A stretch of DNA of 64,000 bases from the NCBI RefSeq assembly GCF_022458895.1, contig NZ_JAINFL010000004.1, forward strand, positions 682,001 through 746,000, written 5' to 3'. The notes under the pieces are model-generated. The model searched no databases, had not been told where the DNA came from, and saw only the letters and a list, made by a program, of their open reading frames with translations. A program made the position numbers and the translations under genes. Source of the DNA: Roseihalotalea indica. GTDB lineage: Bacteria > Bacteroidota > Bacteroidia > Cytophagales > Cyclobacteriaceae. This document shows positions 52,755 through 62,588 of this stretch, in pieces. Every line of letters begins with the position of its first letter. The stretch's first letter is position 1.

Positions 52755-55700
52755 ATGAAAAAGCATATACCTATCATTTGTTTAATGGTGTTATTCTGTA
52801 TGCTTGTTTCAAACATAACCCAAGGGCAAGCAACTGAGGAATGGACAGCACTCTATAATGGGTCAGGAGACAATACTGATCAGGCCCAGGACATTGCTCT
52901 GGATGCGTTTGGCAACATCTACGTTACAGGATGGAGTCGGAACAGCGAAGGTTTTTATGACTACGCTACCGTAAAATATGATACCGATGGCAATCGGCAA
53001 TGGGTAGCCCATTACGATGGCCCTGGCCACCGAGATGATCAGGCTTATGCAGTGGTCATAGATGCTGCTGGCAATGTGTATGTAACTGGCAATAGTGATG
53101 GTGACGAGGGTTTACCTGATTATGCTACGGTGAAGTACGACCCGGAAGGTAATCAGCAATGGGTAGCTCTATATAGCAGCCCTGGCACTAGCTCTGATTA
53201 TGCTTGGGACATCGCTCTTGATGCATTCGGATATATCTATGTTACTGGATCAGGCGGAGATTCCGGTGATTCTCGAGACTACATTACGGTAAAATATGAT
53301 CCAGAAGGGAATCAGCAATGGGTAAGTTATTACGATGGCCCTGCTAATACTATTGACCAAGCTTTTTCTATTGCTATCGATGCAGCTAATAATGCCTATA
53401 TCACGGGTTCAAGCCAGGGTGGTACTAGCGATTACGATTATGCCACCGTAAAATACGATACCGACGGTAACCAGCAGTGGATAGCCCGCTATAACAGCTC
53501 CAGTGACAGCACTGATCAGGCTCGAGATATTGCCGTAGATGCAGCCGGTAACGTGTATGTTACTGGCCGTAGTCTTAGCACTGACAGTTTTTACGACTAC
53601 GCTACCGTAAAATATGATACTGATGGCAATCAGCAATGGGTATCTCGATACAGCGCCCCTGGTTATCAGGTTGAATACGCTTGGGACATAGCTCTAGACC
53701 AGGCCGGAAATGTTTACGTTACGGGATTGAGCCGGAGCGCTGACAATGGTTTTGATTATGCAACGGTAAAATACGATCCGGATGGAACCCAGCAATGGGT
53801 GGCCCGATATGACGGCCCCTATAACGCTAATGACCAAGCCCGAGCTATTGCGCTAGATACTTTCGGAAATGTTTATGTGACTGGCTCCAGCCAAAGCATC
53901 AGCAGTTCTGATGATTATGCTACCGTAAAGTATGATTCGGACGGCAATCAGCAGTGGGTAAATCGATACAATGGACCCGGCAACCAAGATGATCACGCTA
54001 ATGCTATTGCTGTAGACAATCAAGGGAGTGTTTATGTAACGGGCTGGAGTACCGGTGATAATAACAATTATGACTATGCTACTATAAAATACAGTCAAAC
54101 AATGCTTCTTCCTGATTTTACGGCTAGTGATGTTTGCCTGGGAGAAGCTACTCAGTTCTTGGACAACTCAACCGGAACCAGCAGCAACACCCAATATTCG
54201 TGGGATTTTGATGGGGATGGCCTGACGGATGATACCACTGCTGGCGACGTAAGTTACACTTATTCTGAGGCGGGAACCTATCAGGCTACTTTGACCCTTA
54301 CTGAGGGGGCAGAAGCCAGCCAGAAAAATGTAACTGTTACTGTTTTTCCATTACCACTTGTGGATTTGGGAGCCGATCAGCAGCTTTGTCCGGGGAGTAC
54401 TGCTACCCTCGATGCAGGCCCCGGCTATTCGTATCAGTGGAGTACAGGAGAGACCTCGCAAGAGATTGTAGTTAGTGAGAGTGGTAATTATTCGGTGATT
54501 ACTACAAGTAGTAATGGTTGTCAGGGAAGTGATGATGTTACTATCACCTTTGCCGATACCGAACCACCTGTACTGAGTGCAGTTGACTTCACTACGTACA
54601 CTGCACCCGGTTCTTGTGAAAGCACCCTGACAGAGGAAAACTTCATTAGTTTAGCTCAACTATCCCTCAGTGATAATTGTGACACAAAAGTACGCCCGCT
54701 GTTTTCCAATGGTGAAAACGGCGATGAAATTACTTTTCCTTTTAGCTTTACCGATGGTATACTCGTATTTGTTAATGCAGTAGACTCCTCAGGCAACAAC
54801 GCACCCGAACAAAGCTTGACCATAACAGTATTAGATACTGTCCCGCCCACTATCACAGCTCCTCCTGATACGTTAGTAACTACTGACCCCGGAAGTTGCC
54901 ACGCCACTATAACATTAAGTAATCCAATTACTGATGATAATTGTACAGTAGTCTCAGTCACAAATGATGCTCCGACTGCATTTCCAGCAGGCATTACTAC
55001 AGTTACATGGATTGTAACTGATCAAAGTGGTAATAAAAGTCAGGTTTTTCAAATCGTAGAAGTTACTAACGAAGTCCCCATTATTGATGCTATCCATACC
55101 CCTTCTGATCCCATTCTTGCAAATACCGAGATCAGTGTCAACGCAAGTGTCAATGATAATAACCTAGTTTCTGCAACTTGGTATTGGGGCGATGGAACAA
55201 ATGATCCCGGAATTATCAATGGCAACCTGATTAATGGTAGCCATCGCTATACTTCACCTGGCCTTTATGCGCTAACGCTGGAAGTGACTGATGCTTGCGG
55301 GGCTATTAGTAGCTATACTTACGAAAAGTTTATCATAATTTATGAGTATAAAGGTTTTGTCATAGGCGGAGGCTGGATAAACTCCCCAGTTGGTGCATAT
55401 GTAGATAATCCATCCCTACAAGGTAAAATATCATTTGGGTTTGTCGCCAAATACAAAAATTTTTTTCTTAAACGTAAGAAGACTCCAGATGCACCTATTG
55501 GGAGCACAGTGCTGGTTTTCAAAACCGCAAATATTGTATTCAGAAGTACGTCGTACGAGTGGCTCGTAATCGACGGTAATACAGCAAAATTTAAAGGAGA
55601 GGGCAAAGTCAATGGCAAAGGTCGTTACGGATTCATGCTCTCTGCCGTAGATGGTCATATGAGAGGCGGAGACCGTCTTGATCGCCTACGTATTAAAATT

Positions 55701-56159
55701 TGGGACAAGCAAGCTGGAAACTTGATAGTATACGATAATCAAATGGGTGCTAGTGATGATGCTGAAGTTCTTCCTTCCATTGCCCAAGGTAGCATCATTA
55801 TTCATCCCGCTAAGGTTAAGCATGCTCGCTATGAAGAAACAATTGCTAAATCTTCTTTTAGCTCATCACTAGATGAAAACATAACTATTGAGAGCGACTT
55901 CCAATGGCAGGTATTCCCTAACCCTTTACAGAAACACCTATTTATCAATATTGATAGCCCCATTAATGAAGAGGCTACTGTAAGAATATACGATATGACT
56001 GGCCGTTTGCTTCTGGAACGGAAAGAAAATCTTGAGATTGGTAACAACCAAATCGTAATTCCTGAAGTAGAAAAATGGATAGGCAGTACCAATCAAATTT
56101 TATTACGTCTGCAAACACCGTCTCAAGGTATACAACAGACAATACTTTTGAAACCTTAA
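52755..56159 (+). CDS. Large T9SS-secreted protein with SBBP propeller, PKD and HYR-like domains
   Basis: This 1134 aa protein has a signal peptide ending NITQGQA. Residues of about 28-450 hold eight repeats of about 53 residues with the SBBP pattern (DIALDAFGNIYVTGWS, DYATVKYDTDGNQQW). A PKD domain (YSWDFDGDGL, YTYSEAGTYQATLTL) follows, then an Ig-like module (CPGSTATLDAGPGYSYQWS), two HYR-like modules (DTVPPTITAPPDTLV, TVTWIVTDQSGNKS), and a second PKD with a post-PKD beta domain (GGGWINSPVGAYVDNPSLQG, INGSGRYGFML-like GKGRYGFMLSAVDG). The C-terminus is a type A sorting domain (FQWQVFPNPLQKHLFINI, VRIYDMTGRLL). The protein is cell-surface or released. Likely role: adhesion or glycan binding. 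Confidence 0.92.
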   Translation: MKKHIPIICLMVLFCMLVSNITQGQATEEWTALYNGSGDNTDQAQDIALDAFGNIYVTGWSRNSEGFYDYATVKYDTDGNRQWVAHYDGPGHRDDQAYAVVIDAAGNVYVTGNSDGDEGLPDYATVKYDPEGNQQWVALYSSPGTSSDYAWDIALDAFGYIYVTGSGGDSGDSRDYITVKYDPEGNQQWVSYYDGPANTIDQAFSIAIDAANNAYITGSSQGGTSDYDYATVKYDTDGNQQWIARYNSSSDSTDQARDIAVDAAGNVYVTGRSLSTDSFYDYATVKYDTDGNQQWVSRYSAPGYQVEYAWDIALDQAGNVYVTGLSRSADNGFDYATVKYDPDGTQQWVARYDGPYNANDQARAIALDTFGNVYVTGSSQSISSSDDYATVKYDSDGNQQWVNRYNGPGNQDDHANAIAVDNQGSVYVTGWSTGDNNNYDYATIKYSQTMLLPDFTASDVCLGEATQFLDNSTGTSSNTQYSWDFDGDGLTDDTTAGDVSYTYSEAGTYQATLTLTEGAEASQKNVTVTVFPLPLVDLGADQQLCPGSTATLDAGPGYSYQWSTGETSQEIVVSESGNYSVITTSSNGCQGSDDVTITFADTEPPVLSAVDFTTYTAPGSCESTLTEENFISLAQLSLSDNCDTKVRPLFSNGENGDEITFPFSFTDGILVFVNAVDSSGNNAPEQSLTITVLDTVPPTITAPPDTLVTTDPGSCHATITLSNPITDDNCTVVSVTNDAPTAFPAGITTVTWIVTDQSGNKSQVFQIVEVTNEVPIIDAIHTPSDPILANTEISVNASVNDNNLVSATWYWGDGTNDPGIINGNLINGSHRYTSPGLYALTLEVTDACGAISSYTYEKFIIIYEYKGFVIGGGWINSPVGAYVDNPSLQGKISFGFVAKYKNFFLKRKKTPDAPIGSTVLVFKTANIVFRSTSYEWLVIDGNTAKFKGEGKVNGKGRYGFMLSAVDGHMRGGDRLDRLRIKIWDKQAGNLIVYDNQMGASDDAEVLPSIAQGSIIIHPAKVKHARYEETIAKSSFSSSLDENITIESDFQWQVFPNPLQKHLFINIDSPINEEATVRIYDMTGRLLLERKENLEIGNNQIVIPEVEKWIGSTNQILLRLQTPSQGIQQTILLKP

Positions 56160-56289
56160 TGCAGTAGGTTCAATTGAGAAAATGATTTCAGAATTATGTC
56201 TATTGTGCTTAGGTGCATCCTGAAAACTATGTACCAGAAAATAGTATATTGTCGCCACTTATTTTTCTTGGTAATGAATATTTGATACA

Positions 56290-59106
56290 ATGCCTAACCC
56301 CTTCCGAATCACTATTCTACTCTTCCCAGTACTTATTTGCCTTTTATTACATCCTACCCTACTCTCCGCCCAAAGCACCGAATTTGCTGGCTGGCCGGAA
56401 ATATCCCAGTCTACCCGACCGTGGGCCCGCTGGTGGTGGATGGGTAATGCGGTGGACCATCCTAATATAAAATCTCAGCTGGAACAATATGCCAAAGCCG
56501 GTCTGGGTGGTGTGGAGATCACCCCTATTTACGGTGCCAAAGGATACGAAGATCAGTACCTGAAATACCTTTCACCAAAGTGGATGGATGCTTTACGGTA
56601 CACTGTTCAGATAGCAGACTCCCTGGGAATGGCGGTGGATATGAGCCTGGGTACCGGCTGGCCCTTTGGAGGTCCACAGGTTACGCCCGAATACGCCGCC
56701 TCTAAACTTATCGTTCAAACCTACGATATCTCTTCCGGTGAGGCAATGCCCACCATTGTCGTGGATGACAGTCTGCAACGGGCACTGGGTGCTACTCTGA
56801 TGGGCATTACAGCTTATGATGAGCAGGGCAAAGCGCAGATTATTACTGAAAAAGTAGCCGAAGACGGATCACTTGACTGGTCACCGGAAGCTGGTGACTG
56901 GAAACTGTACGCTATCTTTTCCGGGAAAACCCGGCAGCAGGTAAAACGGGCGGCTCCTGGTGGGGCCGGTTATACCCTCGACCATCTGTCAGAAGAAGCT
57001 CTTCCCGTCTACCTGGAACGTTTTGATAATGCTTTTGGCGAAAACCCACCCAGGATTCGCTCATTCTTCAATGACAGCTACGAAGTATACAACGCGGATT
57101 TCTCCCCGAAATTACTGGAAATTTTTGAACAGCAGCAGGGCTACGATGTGCGGAAGTATTTGCGGGAGCTGCTCACGGAAGAAGACAGCGATATTAGCCG
57201 TCGGGTGAAAGCGGATTACTACGAAACCATGGGCTACATGCTGCTGCACAACTTTACCGAACCCTGGTCGGAGTGGATTCACCAGCACGGAGCTTTGTCT
57301 CGCAACCAGGCCCACGGCTCGCCCGGTAACCTGATCGATCTGTACGCAGCGGTTGATATTCCCGAATGCGAGACCTTCGGTTCTACCCGCTTCCCTATTC
57401 CCAACCTGCCCCAGTACACGAATGACACCCGAAATGTGGAGCCCGACCCGGTAATGATGAAATTCGCCACTTCGGCCAGTAACGTACTGGGCAAACCCTT
57501 CACCTCTTCCGAAACCTTTACCTGGCTGGGCGAGCATTTTAAAGTAGCTCTTTCGCAAGCCAAACCAGAAGTTGAGCAGGTCTTTCTGGCTGGAGTAAAC
57601 CACGTATTTTTTCATGGCACTACCTACTCACCGGAGCAGGCCGGGTGGCCGGGATGGCTGTTCTATGCCTCGGTAAACTTTGCCCCTTCCAACAGCTGGT
57701 GGCCGCATCTCAACGGGCTGAATGACTACATTGCCCGCTGCCAGTCGGTATTGCAGGCTGGAAGGGCGGATGGTGATGCGTTGATCTACTGGCCTATTCA
57801 GGATGTCTGGTACGATGCACCGCTGAACAAGCTGGACCGGCAACTCACCATCCACGGTATTGAAGAATGGCTCCATCCCACACCCTTTTACGAACTTACC
57901 GAAACACTGATGGACCGGGGCTATCAGGTAGACTTTGTATCCGACCAACTGCTGGATAGCCTGGAGGTGAAAGAAAGCGGGCTGCAAACCTCAGATGCTG
58001 CCTCCCGCTATGAAGCACTCATTATTCCCCCGGCTCATATGATGACCGTAGCAACCTTTGAGCGCATCCTTTCGCTGGCTGAAGCCGGTAGCACGGTCAT
58101 CTTTCAGGAGCTCCCGCAGGACGTGCCCGGTTTTCATCAACTCGAGGCTCGGCGGCAGCAACTTAATGAATTGAAAGAATCGATTGCCTGGGAAGATCAG
58201 GATGATGGCCGACAGCGAGCTACAATTGGACAGGGAGAGCTATGGCTTACTTCCAATGTAGAGGTAGCCTTGGCCGAGGTCGGCGTACAGCGGGAAAGTC
58301 TGGTAGACAGAGGGCTTAAATTTATTCGCCGACAGTCCGATGATGGTGCTTCTTACTATCTGGTGAACCACACGGCCAACGCTATTGACACCAGCATCCC
58401 TCTTCAAACTCAGGCATCATATGTCACCATTCTGAACCCTCAGGACGGAAGTCAGGGACTTGCCGTTATCTCAACTCAGGATAATACCACCTCGGTACGG
58501 GTAGCTCTGGCACCCGGTGAAGCCTGGATTCTGAAAGGTAGCGATGAGAAACCAACTAATATGGCAGACTGGCCCTATTTTGAGCCTGAGGGCGAAAGCA
58601 TTGTCCTGGACGAAGACTGGCAACTCACTTTTACCCAGGGTGGGCCCGAACTTCTGTCCGATCAAACGCTTAGCCAGCTTACCTCATGGACAGAATTACC
58701 GGACGCCAAAGCTGCCCGCTTTTCCGGCACTGCCGAATACCAGACTACTTTTACGCTGGATGAAAAATCAGCAGATGATTACCTGCTCCAATTAGGCGAT
58801 GTGCGCGAAAGTGCCCGGGTGTGGGTCAATGATCAGGAGGTGGGAATTCTGTGGAGCGTTCCCTTTCAGGCCCGTATCGGTGAATATTTAAAGGAAGGCG
58901 AAAATACCATTCGGGTAGAAGTAGCCAACCTGATGGCGAATCGTATCCGCGATCTGGATCAGCGAGGAATCACTTGGCGCAATTATCACGAGATCAACTT
59001 TGTTAACCTGGAGTACCAACCGTTTGATGCATCAGGCTGGGAGCCTCAACCTTCGGGCCTGTTGGGTCCGGTACAGGTCACCCCGCTTAAAAAGACCCGC
59101 AATTAG
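56290..59106 (+). CDS. GH106-type alpha-L-rhamnosidase
   Basis: This 938 aa protein has a signal peptide (FRITILLFPVLICLLLHP). The N-terminal catalytic region has the GH106 opening RPWARWWWMGNAVDHPNIKS and GLGGVEITPIYGAKGYED near residues 55-80. It continues through MAVDMSLGTGWPFGGPQVT and RSFFNDSYEVYNADFSPKLL near 260, which suits the catalytic glutamate/aspartate region. The core runs to about 620, with accessory beta domains and a C-terminal sugar-binding sandwich (ARVWVNDQEVGILWSVPFQA, GENTIRVEVANLMANRIRDL). It should release L-rhamnose from pectin-type or other rhamnose-containing glycans in the periplasm. Its exact activity is not certain because GH106-like proteins are diverse. Confidence 0.9.
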   Translation: MPNPFRITILLFPVLICLLLHPTLLSAQSTEFAGWPEISQSTRPWARWWWMGNAVDHPNIKSQLEQYAKAGLGGVEITPIYGAKGYEDQYLKYLSPKWMDALRYTVQIADSLGMAVDMSLGTGWPFGGPQVTPEYAASKLIVQTYDISSGEAMPTIVVDDSLQRALGATLMGITAYDEQGKAQIITEKVAEDGSLDWSPEAGDWKLYAIFSGKTRQQVKRAAPGGAGYTLDHLSEEALPVYLERFDNAFGENPPRIRSFFNDSYEVYNADFSPKLLEIFEQQQGYDVRKYLRELLTEEDSDISRRVKADYYETMGYMLLHNFTEPWSEWIHQHGALSRNQAHGSPGNLIDLYAAVDIPECETFGSTRFPIPNLPQYTNDTRNVEPDPVMMKFATSASNVLGKPFTSSETFTWLGEHFKVALSQAKPEVEQVFLAGVNHVFFHGTTYSPEQAGWPGWLFYASVNFAPSNSWWPHLNGLNDYIARCQSVLQAGRADGDALIYWPIQDVWYDAPLNKLDRQLTIHGIEEWLHPTPFYELTETLMDRGYQVDFVSDQLLDSLEVKESGLQTSDAASRYEALIIPPAHMMTVATFERILSLAEAGSTVIFQELPQDVPGFHQLEARRQQLNELKESIAWEDQDDGRQRATIGQGELWLTSNVEVALAEVGVQRESLVDRGLKFIRRQSDDGASYYLVNHTANAIDTSIPLQTQASYVTILNPQDGSQGLAVISTQDNTTSVRVALAPGEAWILKGSDEKPTNMADWPYFEPEGESIVLDEDWQLTFTQGGPELLSDQTLSQLTSWTELPDAKAARFSGTAEYQTTFTLDEKSADDYLLQLGDVRESARVWVNDQEVGILWSVPFQARIGEYLKEGENTIRVEVANLMANRIRDLDQRGITWRNYHEINFVNLEYQPFDASGWEPQPSGLLGPVQVTPLKKTRN

Positions 59107-59245
59107 GTGTTATTGAAATCTGACGGAGCGCAAAAGTGAGCCTTGCAGTAGTTTCTGACCAACTTTTACAGGAGTATTAGCGAAATTACGGAAGATTATT
59201 TAGCTTTACATAGAGGAACCCTAACTTCCCCTCAAAACGCATCCC

Positions 59246-59791
59246 ATGCGCCAAGCTGCTGCCATCGTACTTCTCTTTGTTTTGGTCCTGTACCATCTGG
59301 GATACTATGGCTTTTATCTGGTGGCTAGTTACCAACTGGACAATGACTGGCAGGAAAAAGCGTTTCAGGAAGACTTTGACGAAGACAAGTTGCTGTATAC
59401 CGCCATCCCGTTTGCCGTACCCTATCAGCGCAATCAGCCCGAATACGAACCAGCGAACGGTGGCAAAGTGGAAGTGGAAGGCAAGTTTTACCGCGTCGTC
59501 CGCCAACGTTATGCTAATGACACCCTGCACGTAATGTACATGCCGGACGTACTCCAGGAGGAACTTCAGCTTTCAGTGGACAAATGGCTGGCAACCATCA
59601 TTCCACTACCGGGCTCCGATAGCGAAGGGCAACAGCTATGGCTAAGCCTGACCAAGAGCTTTCTGATCCATCAGGTACTGCAGCTGGATGATCCGGTACG
59701 TCATATCAGCCTTCATACCTACGGAGATGTGACTCTCCCCCGGTACGAATATCTTTCTGTAATTCCATCTCCCCCTCCCCGAGTATCATAA
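59246..59791 (+). CDS. Small single-pass membrane or exported hypothetical protein, 181 aa
   Basis: The first 30 residues contain one hydrophobic segment (AAIVLLFVLVLYHLGYYGFY) that may anchor the protein. The rest is a soluble domain of about 145 residues with strands and acidic patches (WQEKAFQEDFDEDKLLYTAI, GGKVEVEGKFYRVVRQRYAN, PVRHISLHTYGDVTLPRYEY). I do not recognise the family. It lies upstream of the outer-membrane barrel, haloperoxidase and TonB genes and could belong to that group, although 299 bases separate them. Confidence 0.72.
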   Translation: MRQAAAIVLLFVLVLYHLGYYGFYLVASYQLDNDWQEKAFQEDFDEDKLLYTAIPFAVPYQRNQPEYEPANGGKVEVEGKFYRVVRQRYANDTLHVMYMPDVLQEELQLSVDKWLATIIPLPGSDSEGQQLWLSLTKSFLIHQVLQLDDPVRHISLHTYGDVTLPRYEYLSVIPSPPPRVS

Positions 59792-60090
59792 TAATCTGAC
59801 AGGATAGTAAAAGACATTCCATGTTTATCGATAACATGGTCAATCTGCTGTATATAAAGGCGTATTTCTTACTATCCTGCTCCCCCTTACGTCCTGGAAA
59901 CCCGGCACATAGTTAACGATGCTGAAGCTGTGACTATTCCGGGTAAGTTGTTTCGGACAAGTGAAGCGCGAACAAGGATAACACGGCGCCTTCCCACTCC
60001 TGCATAGCAACTTCAGTCAGGCTTGTAAGGCCTATCCGTCAATGCATTAAATGCAACGATCATTTTCTTATTTCTTTAATATGATACTCC
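59792..60090. other. Gap with nested inverted repeats before the outer-membrane barrel gene
   Basis: This stretch of 299 bases has no supported gene. An inverted repeat CAGGATAGTAA/TTACTATCCTG (59800-59879) encloses a second one, CCATGTT/AACATGG. A cobalamin riboswitch was looked for because of the TonB receptor downstream, but no B12-box-like sequence was seen. Confidence 0.5.
59800..59879. repeat. Nested inverted repeats
   Basis: The outer arms (59800-59810 and 59869-59879, 11 bases each) are perfect. The inner arms (59819-59825 and 59833-59839, seven bases each) flank TATCGAT. The whole can form a branched hairpin 9 bases to the right of a short A/T tract. Confidence 0.55.
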
Positions 60091-61017
60091 ATGAAAAAAA
60101 TATATACCCTCTCTTTAGGTATCGTAGTATTTCTCCTGGCTACGGAGATCGTACGAGCCCAAACTCCTACTGATGCCATCATGATGAATAAGCGGGAGCT
60201 ATGCTTCGCGTTGATCTATGAGCATGGCTCGTGGGATCAATACTGGGAAGGAACCTACCTTAGAAGTAATGCCACCGTGGCTACGCTCAACAGAAATATA
60301 CTTATGCCCATGGTCGCCATCGGCGTAACTGATAAAATCAACCTTATTGTTTCCGCGCCTTACATTGAGACCAACTCCAGTGAACCCAACGGGGGAAAAT
60401 TTGCCGGAGCGAAGGGCTTTCAGGATCTGGGTTTGGCTTTAAAGTCCGAGCTATTCTCCCAGCAACTCGGTAAGGGACAATTTACTTTTCTGAGCACTTT
60501 AGGATATTCTACTCCCATCACCAATTATCTCTCTGATTACCGCCCGTACAGTATCGGCTTCGGCGCAAACGAACTAAGTCTGCGCGGTATCGCCCAATAT
60601 AAGTGGGATCAGGGCCTGTATGTTCGCAGTTCGCTGGCGCACTTGTGGCGAGGGCAGACTAAAGCAGAACGGGATTATTACTATAACAATGGCAGCTATT
60701 ATACGCCCTGGATGGATGTACCCAATGCCTGGAACTTCGATGCTATACTAGGTATCTGGTTGCTGGACAACACGTTGAAAATGGAGGCCAATTACACCGG
60801 ATTACGATCTACCAGCGGGGATGATGTTCGTCCCTATAATGCCGGTCAACCGACTAATAAGGTCAACTTCGACCAACTCGGTTTTACCAGCCAATACTAC
60901 TTCCGGAAACTTAAAGGGCTGGGCGTGCTGGGCTATTACTCGAGCGTCGTCAACGGAAGGAACACGGGTAAGTTTTCCTCCTTCGGACTGGGTGCCACCT
61001 ACCAGTTTAGTATTTAA
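60091..61017 (+). CDS. Outer-membrane beta-barrel protein, MetA-pathway porin-like
   Basis: This 308 aa protein has a signal peptide ending EIVRAQ. The mature part consists of alternating aromatic-rich amphipathic strands, for instance MPMVAIGVTDKINLIVSAPY, GQFTFLSTLGYSTPITNYLS and LKMEANYTGLRSTSGDDVRP, and ends in the phenylalanine-containing YQFSI typical of barrels. The V-T-D-K-I-N-L pattern recalls the family annotated as MetA-pathway phenol degradation/transporter. It starts a plus-strand trio with a PAP2/haloperoxidase lipoprotein (21 bases downstream) and a TonB-dependent receptor, so it may serve as an outer-membrane channel for that system. Confidence 0.82.
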   Translation: MKKIYTLSLGIVVFLLATEIVRAQTPTDAIMMNKRELCFALIYEHGSWDQYWEGTYLRSNATVATLNRNILMPMVAIGVTDKINLIVSAPYIETNSSEPNGGKFAGAKGFQDLGLALKSELFSQQLGKGQFTFLSTLGYSTPITNYLSDYRPYSIGFGANELSLRGIAQYKWDQGLYVRSSLAHLWRGQTKAERDYYYNNGSYYTPWMDVPNAWNFDAILGIWLLDNTLKMEANYTGLRSTSGDDVRPYNAGQPTNKVNFDQLGFTSQYYFRKLKGLGVLGYYSSVVNGRNTGKFSSFGLGATYQFSI

Positions 61018-61038
61018 GAATCCTCAATCATTTACATC

Positions 61039-62583
61039 ATGAAAAAGAATATATTCCTATACATGCTGGTAGCTTGCCTGAGCAGTTTAATGGTAGTATC
61101 CTGCCAGGAAGATTTACCGACCTATGCCGAGTTTGATGCCTACACATTTGCCTCTACCGATGACAATGGCGGCAACTGGACTCCCATTCTGTTATCTGAC
61201 CCTGCTCAGATTGAAATTCCTGTGCCGGAAGAGGTTACCTCCGATGCCTATCAGGCAGAATTGTCGTCTTTGAAATCCACCATTGCTAACCTGAGCGGAG
61301 ATCAACGGGCTGCGGTAGAATACTGGACTAATAACCCCACGATCCGCTGGAATGAGATCGCCCTGGAATTGGTTGCCAAGTACAACCTGATTCCCGGCCC
61401 CAATGATGATGATAGTTATACCTTACCCAATCCAGCTACTCCGGAAGGTCCATCACCCTTTCCCTTTGCCCATCCTCCCTATGCCAGTCGGATGCTGGCG
61501 TACCTGAGTGTGGCTCAGTTTGATGGATTGATTACCGCCTGGCATTATAAATATGCGTTTAACCGGCCAACTCCCAAACAGGTAGATGATGCCATTCAAT
61601 ATGCCTATGCGGACAACAATATCCCTTCGTACCCCTCGGATGGAGCCGTGGTAGCCATTGCTTCGCGGGAAGTGTTATCTGCTATGTTTCCCCTGGAAAA
61701 AGAATACCTGGCTAAAAAAGCAGAAGAGCATCTCTCCAGCCTGCTATGGTCTGGCTCTCACGTAGAAAGCGACATTTCCGCCGGGGAAATGATTGGTACC
61801 GAAGTAGCCAGCCTGGCACTGACCCGCGCAGCCAACGACGGGATGAAAAATGCCCAGTGCTCAAAATTGGTTTCCGATTCCATCAAAGCAGCTGCCTTTG
61901 CCCGCTTTGGTTGGCAGTGGGATAACCTGGAAGAACCTATCCGGCCGGTAGGGCTGACCCCGCTGTTCGGGAAAGTAAAGATGTGGAATGTACCTACCGT
62001 AGAAGAGGTAAGACCTATTGCGCCTCCGGCACCCGGCACTCCCGAGTTTGAGGAAAACATCAAGGAGCTGAAGCACTTTGCCAAAAACATGAATAATGAA
62101 TGGCGGCGCATTGCCAACTACTGGCAGGACGGCCTGGGCACGTATACCCCTCCCGGACACTGGAATAAGATTGCCAAGGACCTGATCGTCAAACATAATC
62201 TGAACCCGCTCCGCACGGCGCGCACCTTTGCTTACATGAATATGGCGATCATGGACGCGGGCGTTAGCTGCTGGGATGCCAAATACTACTACCATTATCC
62301 TCGTCCCATTCAGACAATTCCTGGTTTTAAAACGATTGCCGGCACTCCCAACTTCCCCAGTTATACTTCCGGGCACAGTGTCTTCTCAGCGGCCGGTGCC
62401 GAAGTACTGGCTTATGTCTTTCCGGATGATGCCGTAAAATGTCGGGAAGATGCTCTTGAAGCGGCTATCTCCCGCGTATACGGCGGTATTCACTATCGTT
62501 TTGATGCCGAAGTGGGAACCGACCAGGGAATACAAGTGGCCCAGTACACCATCGATGTCGCTAAAGCTGACGGTGCCAATTAA
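61039..62583 (+). CDS. Vanadium-dependent haloperoxidase / PAP2-superfamily lipoprotein
   Basis: This 514 aa protein has a lipoprotein signal ending MVVSCQED. The C-terminal half carries a complete PAP2/vanadium-binding signature: the KX6RP motif KYYYHYPRP (415-423), the core SYTSGHSVFSAA with S444-G445-H446, and the SRX5HX3D motif SRVYGGIHYRFD (478-489). The N-terminal half looks like an old degenerate copy: KYAFNRP, PSYPSDGAVVAIAS and SGSHVESDISAGEM occur in the same order but have lost the histidine. Vanadium chloroperoxidases and related acid phosphatases share this double-bundle plan. Activity could be halide oxidation or phosphatase. It sits between a barrel and a TonB receptor. Confidence 0.92.
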   Translation: MKKNIFLYMLVACLSSLMVVSCQEDLPTYAEFDAYTFASTDDNGGNWTPILLSDPAQIEIPVPEEVTSDAYQAELSSLKSTIANLSGDQRAAVEYWTNNPTIRWNEIALELVAKYNLIPGPNDDDSYTLPNPATPEGPSPFPFAHPPYASRMLAYLSVAQFDGLITAWHYKYAFNRPTPKQVDDAIQYAYADNNIPSYPSDGAVVAIASREVLSAMFPLEKEYLAKKAEEHLSSLLWSGSHVESDISAGEMIGTEVASLALTRAANDGMKNAQCSKLVSDSIKAAAFARFGWQWDNLEEPIRPVGLTPLFGKVKMWNVPTVEEVRPIAPPAPGTPEFEENIKELKHFAKNMNNEWRRIANYWQDGLGTYTPPGHWNKIAKDLIVKHNLNPLRTARTFAYMNMAIMDAGVSCWDAKYYYHYPRPIQTIPGFKTIAGTPNFPSYTSGHSVFSAAGAEVLAYVFPDDAVKCREDALEAAISRVYGGIHYRFDAEVGTDQGIQVAQYTIDVAKADGAN

Positions 62584-62588
62584 TTGAA

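Noticed and set aside
52838..54095. Regular 159-base repeats that could be taken for a CRISPR array
   Set aside because: They lie inside one continuous reading frame and encode SBBP propeller units; there are no short direct repeats with unique spacers and no cas genes.
53409..54098. Minus-strand hydrophobic frames rich in I, V and T
   Set aside because: They are produced by the complement of the repeated SBBP units on the plus strand.
59880..60060. Short open frames on both strands and a possible riboswitch before the TonB gene group
   Set aside because: The frames are short and lack recognisable motifs or good starts, and no B12-box-like sequence was seen.
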